Below are positions 6,104 to 12,656 of a stretch of DNA of 13,122 nt, piece by piece. Numbering within the stretch: the first letter of the stretch is position 1; every line of letters begins with the position of its first letter. The stretch is from CAYTES01 sp964436935. Its GTDB lineage: Bacteria > Patescibacteriota > Gracilibacteria > UBA1369 > UBA12473. The notes under the pieces are model-generated. The model searched no databases and was not told the origin of the DNA. It saw only the letters and a list, made by a program, of their open reading frames with translations. The stretch covers positions 1-13,122 of the forward strand of contig CAYTES010000038.1 in the NCBI GenBank assembly GCA_964436935.1, in the 5' to 3' direction. The translations under genes and the position numbers were made by a program.

Positions 6104-6655
6104 ATGAGCCGATTACGACCCATCACTTCGCATGACGATATTCCTTCCGAGCATCGGGAAACACCCATTGGACGTCTTTTGGAATATCATAATTTAGGGC
6201 GTTCGCAGCAACCCTACGCGGTGGCGCAGCTTCTCATCGGCATGTGCATGGACAATCGAAAAAATCTCCGTATTCCGGATAATTTTGCATTCATCCTGCG
6301 CGCGGGCGGGGCCAATTTGCGGGATAAGGAATTCAAGCTTTCGTACGCGATTGCCGTAGGAGGAGCTCGCTCAATTGCTCTCATCGGTCACAGCCAGTGT
6401 GGCATGGTGAATCTGGTGGATCGAGAAGAAAAATTCGTGAAAGGGTTGGTGGAAAGGGCCGGCTGGTCGTCCCAAAAAGCGCATGAGCATTTTCGGCGGT
6501 ATGCGCCCATCTTTGAGATTGGCAATGAGGTGGATTTTATCCTCAAGGAGTCCAAACGGCTTAAAAAGAGATACCCTAAAATCCCGGTGGTACCTCTGAT
6601 GTATAAAGTGGAAGACAATCGGTTGTATTTGGTGGAAGAAGGAGTCGCTATTTAA
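6104..6655 (+). CDS. Beta-carbonic anhydrase family protein
   Basis: A 183-residue protein of the beta-carbonic anhydrase family, zinc enzymes that interconvert CO2 and bicarbonate in the cytoplasm. The three zinc ligands and the Asp/Arg dyad are visible: CMDNR (C48, D50, R52) and GHSQCGM (H96, C99). The first motif is CMDSR in many members. The strand between them (NFAFILRAGGANLR, 60-73) and SYAIAVGGARSIALIGHSQC are typical. The protein is on the short side. After H96/C99 the C-terminal half has an insertion-like helical stretch (KFVKGLVERAGWSSQKAHEHFRR, about 110-132) I do not see in textbook members, so it may be a divergent clade rather than a proven CO2 hydratase. There is no Shine-Dalgarno sequence before the ATG. 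It converges on the YqhQ-like gene with a 20-bp gap. Confidence 0.85.
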   Translation: MSRLRPITSHDDIPSEHRETPIGRLLEYHNLGRSQQPYAVAQLLIGMCMDNRKNLRIPDNFAFILRAGGANLRDKEFKLSYAIAVGGARSIALIGHSQCGMVNLVDREEKFVKGLVERAGWSSQKAHEHFRRYAPIFEIGNEVDFILKESKRLKKRYPKIPVVPLMYKVEDNRLYLVEEGVAI

Positions 6656-6675
6656 AACCCCCCATTGGGCGTTGT

Positions 6676-7674
6676 CTACGCTAGGTCGCTCTGTTCGGCT
6701 TCCAGTGCCGCCTCTAAGGCTTTGATCGCCACCTCCTCCATCTCGTCATCCGGTTTTTTGGTGGTGATTTTTTGGAACAACATCCCCGGAATCGTGATCC
6801 ATTGCACCGCCCAGTGGTGCTCATATTTGGCGCTGAATTTCAACACTTCATAGGACAGGCCGGCAATCAACGGAAGTACCGCCAGCCGTTCCAGAAATTT
6901 CACCATAAACTCCGCATGTGAGGGAAGCACGGTGTAGACGACCACGCTCAGCAACAACACGAGCGCGATGAAGCTGGTTCCGCAGCGAGGGTGTTCGGGA
7001 TGTTGCGATTGGGCATTTTTAATCGTGAGCGGAAGTCTTTTCTCATACGCCCAAATGGCTTGATGCTCCGCGCCGTGGTAAGCAAACACCCGCCGTACAT
7101 CCGGCATCAAAGAAATCAATAAAATATAACCCAGAAAAATTGCCATTTTGGTGAGACCGTCGATCAGATTGAAGAGCCAGTATTCCCGGGCCACCAAGGC
7201 TGAATAGTGTTTCACGGATTCCGCAACCCACAGCGGAAGAAATTTAAACAGAAAGATCGCGAGCCCAAACGCAAAGAGAAGATAAAGCACGAGAAAAAGA
7301 CCTTTATAAAAACGCTGAAAAGCCGTTTCTTCGGTTGGTATTTTTGTTGTGTGCGCCTTGGAAACATTGGACGTTGTTTTGGCCTCTTCCTCCAGGTCCT
7401 CCATGAGGATTTTATTCGAGAAGAACAGAGCACTCATTCCAAGATAGAGCGATTCTCCCAAAACCACCATGCCCCTTAAAATGGGTAGTGCCAAAAGTCG
7501 CGACCGTTTTGTCCAGCTGATATAACGTCGTGCTTCCACCACGATCTCTTTATTCGAACGGCGCACCGCCATGGTGTAGTACCGGGGTGATCGCATCATG
7601 ACCCCTTCCATGAGTGCTTGGCCGCCAATGGCCAGAAGGGGCTTTTCGTCCGACGATGAGGAAGTATGAGACAT
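6676..7674 (-). CDS. yqhQ: YqhQ/DUF1385 family membrane protein
   Basis: A 332-residue protein (338 if the upstream ATG at 7692 is used) of the DUF1385 family, B. subtilis YqhQ-like; function unknown. Diagnostic motifs (numbered from the 7692 ATG): AIGGQALMEGVMMRSP (21-36), FAYHGAEHQAIWAYE (203-217), HPRCGTSF (234-241) and the end block ITIPGMLFQKITTKKPDD. Hydrophobic segments lie at about 68-92, 130-157, 172-196, 239-257 and 268-284. I prefer ATG 7674 (MSHTSSSSDE), because TATGCT on the minus strand lies 9 bases upstream, which would give a leaderless or near-leaderless mRNA. In Firmicutes this gene often neighbours prfA-prmC, but neither is present here. It is divergent from the lipoprotein gene. 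Confidence 0.93.
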   Translation of the reverse strand: MSHTSSSSDEKPLLAIGGQALMEGVMMRSPRYYTMAVRRSNKEIVVEARRYISWTKRSRLLALPILRGMVVLGESLYLGMSALFFSNKILMEDLEEEAKTTSNVSKAHTTKIPTEETAFQRFYKGLFLVLYLLFAFGLAIFLFKFLPLWVAESVKHYSALVAREYWLFNLIDGLTKMAIFLGYILLISLMPDVRRVFAYHGAEHQAIWAYEKRLPLTIKNAQSQHPEHPRCGTSFIALVLLLSVVVYTVLPSHAEFMVKFLERLAVLPLIAGLSYEVLKFSAKYEHHWAVQWITIPGMLFQKITTKKPDDEMEEVAIKALEAALEAEQSDLA

Positions 7675-7714
7675 AACGGGGACAGCATACATGGAAATTT
7701 CGCATGAGGAAGAG

Positions 7715-7743
7715 TTGAAAATAAGGAAGAATTGACATAATAT
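7715..7743 (+). promoter_or_regulatory. Promoter of the lipoprotein gene
   Basis: TTGAAA (7715-7720), a 17-base spacer and TAATAT (7738-7743). Transcription should begin near 7750, only a few bases before the ATG at 7755, so translation from that codon would be nearly leaderless. If the in-frame ATG at 7788 is used instead, the leader is about 38 bases. Confidence 0.55.
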
Positions 7744-7754
7744 TTATAAGTATT

Positions 7755-8141
7755 ATGATGAAAAAGAATTCATTAAAGAATCATGAAATGAATAAGTTAG
7801 GATGGACCACTTTATTCGTAGCGGGCATGGAAATAACGGGATGTTTGGATGCTGAGCAGCCGTCTCGTCACGGTTATCAAGAAGTGTTTTTAAATCAAGA
7901 AAGTGTTGATGCCAATAAAGTGGCTACCACCAAGGAAGTGTCCGGCTATTGTACGCAGTATGGAGAGTCCATTAAGGTCACCGTAACGGTGGTGGGACAA
8001 GGCGCTACGGTGGAGATAGTCTGCGTAAATCAAGAGTCTGCGCCCTATCCATCATCGCCCACACCCGCTCCCGCATTAATTATTGACGTTGATGCCTTCA
8101 ATAAGGCGAACGGAACGCCCCCCGCCGGGATGTATGTATGA
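7755..8141 (+). CDS. Small predicted lipoprotein, unknown
   Basis: A 128-residue protein with a lipoprotein-like N-terminus: a basic region (MMKKNSLKNHEMNK), a short hydrophobic core (LGWTTLFVAGMEI) and a lipobox ITGC with the acceptor cysteine at C30. The mature part is about 99 residues. It has two further cysteines (C66, C90) flanking a strand-rich stretch (SIKVTVTVVGQGATVEIV), which could form a disulfide outside the cell. A proline-rich segment follows (YPSSPTPAPA, 98-107). The hydrophobic core is short and contains a Met-Glu, so processing is probable but not certain. The start could instead be the ATG at 7788 (MNKLGW), which gives a more compact signal peptide. The stop is TGA. I do not recognise a family. 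It converges on the PgeF-like gene with a hairpin between them. Confidence 0.65.
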   Translation: MMKKNSLKNHEMNKLGWTTLFVAGMEITGCLDAEQPSRHGYQEVFLNQESVDANKVATTKEVSGYCTQYGESIKVTVTVVGQGATVEIVCVNQESAPYPSSPTPAPALIIDVDAFNKANGTPPAGMYV

Positions 8142-8151
8142 CAGCGTAATG

Positions 8152-8184
8152 GGCTTAATATGCGGAATGCCTCCGTATTAAGCC
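8152..8184. terminator. Hairpin between convergent genes, overlapping a stop codon
   Basis: GGCTTAATA (8152-8160) pairs perfectly with TATTAAGCC (8176-8184), and inside it CGGA (8163-8166) pairs with TCCG (8172-8175) after a 2-base bulge, leaving a 5-base loop. It begins 11 bases after the lipoprotein stop. It contains the TAA stop of the minus-strand PgeF-like gene. Neither side has a U-tract, so Rho-independent termination is doubtful; it may protect 3' ends. Confidence 0.45.
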
Positions 8185-8921
8185 ACGCGTAACCCGATCA
8201 CACTCCCCATTCGGCCCGGTTTTTCTTTATCTCCACGATGCGAGAACCAATCTTGGGTATGGCACGCGGTGCAGATTTTGACGATTTCGATGTGTTTGGA
8301 CAGGACGCCTTCTTGCTCCAATTGAGCGCGTGTCATACTCCAAAAATCCACCCGATTCCCCTCACTCAAATACGGGAGTGCTTTTTCCGAAAGTTCACGA
8401 TCGGGATCAGTAAAGGCCGCACAACAAGGGCCAAGTGAAGGCCCCACGGCTGCTCGAATATCCGACGCGACCCCGCCAAAATCATCCACCATCTTTTGCA
8501 CACTTTGCCCCACAATATTTTGCAGCGACCCTCTCCATCCGGAATGCACCACGCCAAAAACACGTTTTACAGGATCATACAAAAAAATTGACTGACAGTC
8601 TGCAGTTTTAATCATAAAATAAATTCCATGAGAGTCACTCAGAAATGCATCCACGTTTTTAATGCATTTTTCCGGCAAGGGCTCGCCGTTTCGAAAACTA
8701 AAAATGCGATCGCCGTGAGTTTGATTCGCCTCCACCAGAACTTCCGAAGAAATGCGAAGGGCCTTTTGGAGCCCGCTGCGATGGGCTAAAACTTGCTTTG
8801 GTGATTCAAAGTCGAAACTCATATTCCACGATTGTCCCGCTTTATTGTAGCGCCGTGAAATCCCGTGCACCAATTCCGGAAAATGCTGCAGAGATTCAAA
8901 TTGGAAGACTCGATTGCTCAT
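8178..8921 (-). CDS. pgeF: PgeF/YfiH laccase-domain protein (peptidoglycan editing factor / purine nucleoside enzyme)
   Basis: A 247-residue full-length member of the former multicopper polyphenol oxidase (laccase-domain, YfiH) family. Family members are cytoplasmic zinc enzymes reported to act on purine nucleosides, and E. coli YfiH (PgeF) removes wrongly built UDP-MurNAc-Ser precursors. Seen: NQTHGD (active-site H69), TADCQSIFLYD (C109), VHSGWRGS (H126), GPSLGPCC (160-167), and the C-terminal ICTAC...WFSHRGD...GRMGSVIGL block. All three metal ligands are present. The frame stays open far upstream, but the real start is ATG 8921 (MSNRVFQFES): the extension is antisense to the 8973 gene and lacks family similarity. 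The gene is divergent from that neighbour with a 51-bp gap. On the minus strand TATACT at 8940-8935 is a likely -10. Confidence 0.93.
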   Translation of the reverse strand: MSNRVFQFESLQHFPELVHGISRRYNKAGQSWNMSFDFESPKQVLAHRSGLQKALRISSEVLVEANQTHGDRIFSFRNGEPLPEKCIKNVDAFLSDSHGIYFMIKTADCQSIFLYDPVKRVFGVVHSGWRGSLQNIVGQSVQKMVDDFGGVASDIRAAVGPSLGPCCAAFTDPDRELSEKALPYLSEGNRVDFWSMTRAQLEQEGVLSKHIEIVKICTACHTQDWFSHRGDKEKPGRMGSVIGLRVA

Positions 8922-8942
8922 CAAAAAAAACAATAGTATATT
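8914..8942 (+). promoter_or_regulatory. Promoter of the anchored amidohydrolase-like gene, overlapping the divergent promoter
   Basis: TTGCTC (8914-8919), a 17-base spacer and TATATT (8937-8942) on the plus strand. TATACT on the minus strand (8940-8935) overlaps this -10 and probably serves pgeF, so polymerase could not occupy both at once. The plus leader ends in CCCCTCCTCCCG directly before the ATG, a sequence like the 16S anti-Shine-Dalgarno rather than a ribosome site. Confidence 0.5.
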
Positions 8943-8972
8943 AACTTCGTTGATTTTATACCCCTCCTCCCG

Positions 8973-10025
8973 ATGAAGAAGCAATCGCGAATTCAAGCGC
9001 ACCATCTGCATTTTGCGCATGGTTGGATTTGGGGGGTGGTGGCCGTGTTGTTGGGACTCTTGGTGTATGCGGGAATTGCCAAGGGCTATTTTCATTATTG
9101 GTTTGGAGAAGAGTTCCGCATCGTCAACGCTCATGAAGTCGTTCAGTCCGAAAATGAAGCGGAAAAATTGGAAGATGTGATGCGTAAAACTGGAGTGAAA
9201 ACAACCGTTTTGGTGGGCATGCCCAGTGAAGCATTGTATTACACGGGAGAACAAGGTTTTACTGGCTATAAGGAAAACAACGAGGCGATCTTGGAAGTTC
9301 AGAAAGAAAATCCCGTACAATTTGAAGCCTTTTGTACCCTCGACCCCAGTGATCCAAACGTGATGGATGTGGTCCAGTGGTGCGTGGAAAAGGGAACGAA
9401 AGGTTTCAAACTTTACAGCGGACACACTTTTTTTTATGACAAGGATTTGCCCCTGAATGATGAAAAATTGGATCCGATGTATTCGTATTTTGAGTTCAAT
9501 CAATTGCCCCTTATTTTTCATGTGAATACCGGAGAGTATTTGAGTGAATTTGAAGATGTCTTGACGGAGTTTCCGGACATGACCGTGGTCTGCCCGCATT
9601 TTTGTCTGAGTTCTAAGAATCTGCAGCGTTTGAGTTATCTCTTTGATCATTATCCCAAGCTTTACGTGGACCTCAGTTGGGGCGATGAACCCCTTCTCGT
9701 GGAAGGCTTCACTCGCATTTCAGAGGATCCCGAAAAGTATCGGGAATTCATCACCAAATATGCGGATCGGTTTTTGTTCGGTACCGATACGGTCGTGACC
9801 GATTACGAAGGAAAGGATGAAGCGTGGCTCACCAATCTTTTCACGCTGTATCGGGATTTATTGGAAAAAGAAGAAACCACCATTTTTTATGAGGAATCCG
9901 GAACCGTTTATAAAACGCTGCACTTGGACTATCCAGTGCTAGAAAAAATTTATGAAACCAATTGGAAAAAAGTGATGGGGGAAAGCGAAGAGAGTTTGAT
10001 TCAGGCGTTTCTACTCAAATTTTAA
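8973..10025 (+). CDS. Membrane-anchored amidohydrolase-fold protein
   Basis: A 350-residue protein with one N-terminal membrane segment (WIWGVVAVLLGLLVYAGIA, 18-36) after a His-rich, positive start, then a domain resembling amidohydrolase family 2 TIM-barrel metal hydrolases. Landmarks in order: RIVNAHEV (49-56) after barrel strand 1, GTKGFKLYSG (141-150), LIFHVNTGEY (180-189, H183), MTVVCPHFC (203-211, H209) and RFLFGTDTV (266-274, D272). H183, H209 and D272 match the usual metal-ligand positions. Strand 1 lacks the HxH pair and carries only H54 (NAHEV). The substrate is unknown, and loss of one metal site or loss of catalysis is possible. Topology predicts a barrel outside the membrane face if the start is a signal anchor. 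It may pair with the 118-residue gene by position only (convergent, 8 bp gap). Confidence 0.8.
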   Translation: MKKQSRIQAHHLHFAHGWIWGVVAVLLGLLVYAGIAKGYFHYWFGEEFRIVNAHEVVQSENEAEKLEDVMRKTGVKTTVLVGMPSEALYYTGEQGFTGYKENNEAILEVQKENPVQFEAFCTLDPSDPNVMDVVQWCVEKGTKGFKLYSGHTFFYDKDLPLNDEKLDPMYSYFEFNQLPLIFHVNTGEYLSEFEDVLTEFPDMTVVCPHFCLSSKNLQRLSYLFDHYPKLYVDLSWGDEPLLVEGFTRISEDPEKYREFITKYADRFLFGTDTVVTDYEGKDEAWLTNLFTLYRDLLEKEETTIFYEESGTVYKTLHLDYPVLEKIYETNWKKVMGESEESLIQAFLLKF

Positions 10026-10033
10026 GGAGAAAA

Positions 10034-10390
10034 TTAGGCGGCTTTTCTATCCATAAAAACTGCATCAATCATTGGGGACATTTTCGGATGGACGCGGGCA
10101 AACATAACCCTTTCTTCTCGCAATTTTTGTCGCAGTGCCTCTGCTTCCGGATTCTCGCTCAGTACTGCATTCATATAGGCTTTAACCAGATCGGTAATTT
10201 CTTCTACTTTTCTGGCGTGAAGCATTTGGTTGCCTTCTACCACAATTTCTCCTTGGGGGAGTAAGCTGATTCGTGAGCCGGTCGTTAAGGCGGTTTGTCC
10301 TTCGAAGGATTGGTAGCCTTCTCGGACCCCAATTGTGTCACCCGTTACTTGAAAATGTTTAAATTCAACTTTTTCTTTAATCCACTCCAT
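10034..10390 (-). CDS. Unknown 118-residue protein
   Basis: I do not recognise this protein. It is soluble, with a strand-rich first half (VEFKHFQVTGDTIGVREG and SRISLLPQGEIVVEG) and a helical, charged second half (about 62-95: EEITDLVKAYMNAVLSENPEAEALRQKLREERVMF), ending MIDAVFMDRKAA. It has no cysteine. The ATG at 10390 faces the ATG of the next gene, at 10393, with only two bases between; the next internal Met is residue 56, so a much later start would remove half the protein. Its promoter must therefore lie inside the neighbouring coding sequence, or the transcript is leaderless. I see no strong promoter there. The stop converges on the amidohydrolase-like gene with 8 bp between. Confidence 0.7.
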   Translation of the reverse strand: MEWIKEKVEFKHFQVTGDTIGVREGYQSFEGQTALTTGSRISLLPQGEIVVEGNQMLHARKVEEITDLVKAYMNAVLSENPEAEALRQKLREERVMFARVHPKMSPMIDAVFMDRKAA

Positions 10391-10392
10391 TC

Positions 10393-10887
10393 ATGTCTTC
10401 GAACGCCCATGGGAATAATGAAAGAAAAAGTTTAGATGATTTTAGGTTGGTTTTGGATGCAGTGGTCCAGGCCTATCAAGCGGCGGTAATTTCAAGTTCG
10501 GGAATACAAGAAGATGGAGTCGATTCTATCGTAGAAGCCGCTCCTATTACTCGAAGGAGTTGGAATGAAGTCATTCAACAAGCCGCCGATATGTTCACTC
10601 TTTATCCACGCAATGAAGCGGAAATTCTTCTAAAAGAAGTATTAACAAGTAGGGGAATCGACAGTTTCTGGCAGAACCAGCTTGTCGTTCAAGTGCTCAC
10701 GGAAATTAAAAAACGAAGCAGGCAAGCCAGTGAAGCCACGGATGAGGCAATAAAGAATTTGCCAAGTGAGAACGCTATTCGAGAGCAGGTGTCGCGAGCG
10801 CAAGAAGCGCACCGACAATTTTTAGAAAAAATGGAAAGGGACACCCCTTCCGTTCCTGGCGTGAATCGATACCTACCCACTCTATAA
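10393..10887 (+). CDS. Unknown 164-residue helical protein
   Basis: I do not recognise this protein. It is soluble and almost wholly helical, with stretches such as SLDDFRLVLDAVVQAYQAAVI (13-33), SWNEVIQQAADMFTL, and a charged C-terminal coiled-coil-like part (KKRSRQASEATDEAIKNLP and AIREQVSRAQEAHRQFLEKM). There is no cysteine or membrane helix. Its ATG is head-to-head with the ATG of the 118-residue gene, 2 bp apart. No later Met occurs until residue 67 (MFTLYP), so the start is probably right unless a GTG or TTG inside is used. Upstream, inside the neighbour, TTGAAA (10349-10354) and TTTAAT (10376-10381) are both present, but 21 bases apart, too far for a normal promoter. It converges on proA. 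Confidence 0.7.
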   Translation: MSSNAHGNNERKSLDDFRLVLDAVVQAYQAAVISSSGIQEDGVDSIVEAAPITRRSWNEVIQQAADMFTLYPRNEAEILLKEVLTSRGIDSFWQNQLVVQVLTEIKKRSRQASEATDEAIKNLPSENAIREQVSRAQEAHRQFLEKMERDTPSVPGVNRYLPTL

Positions 10888-10937
10888 GGGTTTCTCGTAA
10901 GGGGGAATGACCACGCTTCGCGCAGTGCCCTCCTCCA

Positions 10938-12212
10938 TTACGCTCGAATCTGCCCTTCCCCCCGCACCACCCACTTCATGGAGGTGAGCCCTTCGAGGGC
11001 AAACGGCCCTCGAACATGGAGTTTTTGAGTGGAAATCCCAATTTCGGCTCCCAATCCAAACTCCGCGCCATCGCTAAACTGCGTGGAGGCATTCCAGTAC
11101 ACCACCGCGGCATCCACCTCGCGCAAAAAGCGTTCGGCCACCTCGCGGTTTTCACTCACAATGGCTTCGGAGTGTTTGAGGCTGTACGCTGCAATATGTT
11201 CCAGTGCTTCGTCGACACTCGCCACCACTTTGATGGCCAAGATGGTATCCAAAAATTCTTTTCCAAAGTCCTCCTCCCGGGCGGGTTTTAGCCAACTCGG
11301 CTCCGCGCCGACCGGGGAAAAACTATTTTTTATCAGTGAGAAACTTTTGGGATCACACCGCAGTTCCACTCCTTTTCCATGGAGAGGTCCCGCTACCGCC
11401 TCCAAAAAACGCGCGGCAATGGATTCATGCACCAGAATCGTATCCAGCGTATTGCAAATGGTCACCCGCCGTGTTTTGGCGTTCACCACCACGGCCACCG
11501 CTTTTTCCATATCGGCAAATTCATCGACGTAGGTATGCACCACGGAGGCACCGGTTTCTATCACTGGCACCGTGGCATTTTGAGAGACAAATTCAATCAA
11601 ACCCCGCCCGCCGCGCGGAATGATCACATCCAAAAATCCTTTCAATTTCAAAAATTCAGCGGTCACGGCCCGATCCGTGGTATCCAAAAATTGAATCGCC
11701 TCGGCCGGTACGTCGGTTCCCTCCAGCGCCTGTTTCATCACCTCCACCAACGCCCGATTGGACGCCAATGCTTCCGAGCCGCCCTTCAACATCACCGCAT
11801 TGCTACTCTTCAAACACAGCACTGCGGCATCCACCGTCACATTGGGACGAGACTCATAAATCATCCCCACGACTCCCAAGGGGCAACGCACCCGTTGAAT
11901 CTTTAATCCGTTCGGCCGCCCCCGTTCATCTATGATTTTGCCCACCTCATCGTCCAGTGCCACGACATTGCGCACCTCACGCGCCATGCCGGCCACTCGT
12001 TCGGGGGTGAGCAGCAATCGATCGGTCGTGAAGCCGGGATGCTCCGCTTCGAATCGCGCCACATCTTCGGCGTTTGCCGCTAGGATCGCTGCCTGATGAA
12101 CCATCAGCCCCTCAGCAATCTTGAGCAGGGCGGCGTTTTTTTGAGCGGTCGTCAGCCGCGTCAACACGCGAGAGGCGTCCACGGCGGCTTGGGCTTGAGC
12201 GTGAAGTGTCAT
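10938..12212 (-). CDS. proA: Glutamate-5-semialdehyde dehydrogenase (gamma-glutamyl phosphate reductase)
   Basis: A 424-residue full-length ProA, the second enzyme of proline synthesis. It reduces gamma-glutamyl phosphate with NADPH to glutamate-5-semialdehyde, in the cytoplasm. Signatures: GMIYESRPNVTVDAA (116-130), LKGGSEALASN (142-152), IIPRGGRGLIEFV (197-209), the catalytic cysteine C253 within RRVTICNTLDTILVH, and the tail AEIGISTQKLHVRGP. Length agrees with E. coli ProA (about 417). The ATG at 12212 overlaps the hicA TGA by four bases (ATGA). This gives the normal ProA N-terminus and suggests translation restarts from hicA. proB and proC, the other pathway genes, are not in this window, so glutamate-5-kinase must come from elsewhere. 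It has no Shine-Dalgarno sequence of its own. Confidence 0.97.
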   Translation of the reverse strand: MTLHAQAQAAVDASRVLTRLTTAQKNAALLKIAEGLMVHQAAILAANAEDVARFEAEHPGFTTDRLLLTPERVAGMAREVRNVVALDDEVGKIIDERGRPNGLKIQRVRCPLGVVGMIYESRPNVTVDAAVLCLKSSNAVMLKGGSEALASNRALVEVMKQALEGTDVPAEAIQFLDTTDRAVTAEFLKLKGFLDVIIPRGGRGLIEFVSQNATVPVIETGASVVHTYVDEFADMEKAVAVVVNAKTRRVTICNTLDTILVHESIAARFLEAVAGPLHGKGVELRCDPKSFSLIKNSFSPVGAEPSWLKPAREEDFGKEFLDTILAIKVVASVDEALEHIAAYSLKHSEAIVSENREVAERFLREVDAAVVYWNASTQFSDGAEFGLGAEIGISTQKLHVRGPFALEGLTSMKWVVRGEGQIRA

Positions 12213-12421
12213 AAGAAATCGGGTTCGGTAAGATGAGATTGACGTAATATGGAGCGAAATGTACCGAAGGGGATTTCTTTTTTGGGATGCGGTACGATGA
12301 CGGTAAGGGTTTCTTGGTCAATTTTTCTATATTTTGTGTGGCTGCCTTTTTTTGAAACAAAAAAGAAGCCGTTGCTTTCAAGGATTTTTATAATGTATCG
12401 AGAAGAATAGAGTTTAGGCAT
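12209..12421 (-). CDS. hicA: HicA-family mRNA interferase toxin
   Basis: A 70-residue HicA-type toxin. HicA proteins have a double-stranded RNA-binding fold and cleave mRNA independently of the ribosome, blocked by HicB. Seen: MPKLYSSRYIIKILESNGFF (helix 1), then SKKGSHTKYRK with the catalytic His28 (conserved G-S-H), and the TVIVPHPKKEIPFGTFRSILRQ block (40-61) typical of the family. The length is normal. The ATG at 12421 overlaps the 3' end of hicB by 8 bp, and the TGA stop overlaps the proA ATG by 4 bp, so it lies between two translationally coupled genes. The order is antitoxin first (hicBA). No residue needed for activity appears missing, so the toxin is probably active. Confidence 0.95.
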   Translation of the reverse strand: MPKLYSSRYIIKILESNGFFFVSKKGSHTKYRKIDQETLTVIVPHPKKEIPFGTFRSILRQSHLTEPDFL

Positions 12422-12632
12422 ACCTCAAAGATTGCGAAACGATTTGAGGTCTATTCACGGTGGCGACTTTGGCTTCCTTATGGTCTTCAAAATATAATTC
12501 TAATGCTTCATCCAGATTGGCGAGAGCTTCTTGACGTGTTTCACCAAAGCTGGAAACTTCAACATTAAGGCACTGGGCAACATAATATTTACCTTCCTTC
12601 CAAACCACATTTTTTATAGATATTTTAACCAT
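12414..12632 (-). CDS. hicB: HicB-like antitoxin, short form
   Basis: A 72-residue HicB-like antitoxin that would bind and inhibit the HicA downstream. The partial RNase H-like fold is visible: KISIKNVVWKEGKYYVAQCL (strands 1-2), then VEVSSFGETRQEALANLDEALELYFED (22-49), the conserved G-ET-EAL-NL-EALELY pattern. The tail from residue 50 (HKEAKVATVNRPQIVSQSLRYA) is short. Full-length HicB proteins often carry a C-terminal helix-turn-helix or ribbon-helix-helix DNA-binding domain; I see none here. It is first in the hicB-hicA-proA string and is preceded by a perfect 14-base palindrome at the predicted transcription start. Confidence 0.93.
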   Translation of the reverse strand: MVKISIKNVVWKEGKYYVAQCLNVEVSSFGETRQEALANLDEALELYFEDHKEAKVATVNRPQIVSQSLRYA

Positions 12633-12637
12633 TTTAC

Positions 12638-12651
12638 TACTTTTAAAAGTA
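12638..12651. promoter_or_regulatory. Perfect 14-bp palindrome, possible operator of hicB-hicA-proA
   Basis: TACTTTTAAAAGTA is perfectly self-complementary and lies 6-19 bases before the hicB ATG. It begins about 6 bases after the predicted -10, covering the predicted transcription start. Such sites are typical places for toxin-antitoxin autoregulation, but this HicB has no visible DNA-binding domain, so the binder may be another protein. Confidence 0.5.
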
Positions 12652-12656
12652 CCTTA

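Noticed and set aside
8922..9650. Upstream extension of the pgeF frame, making a 490-residue ORF
   Set aside because: It is antisense to a well-supported amidohydrolase-like gene and has no family similarity; the PgeF domain begins naturally at ATG 8921.
11016..11906. Several long plus-strand ORFs opposite proA
   Set aside because: They are shadow frames of the strongly conserved proA gene in GC-richer sequence, with no family match.
12112..12381. 89-residue minus-strand ORF across the hicA-proA junction
   Set aside because: It lies out of frame within two recognised genes and shows no domain.
4989..12421. Possible genetic code 25 (TGA read as glycine)
   Set aside because: hicA ends in TGA at the normal family length, directly overlapping the proA start, and recognised proteins contain no in-frame TGA.
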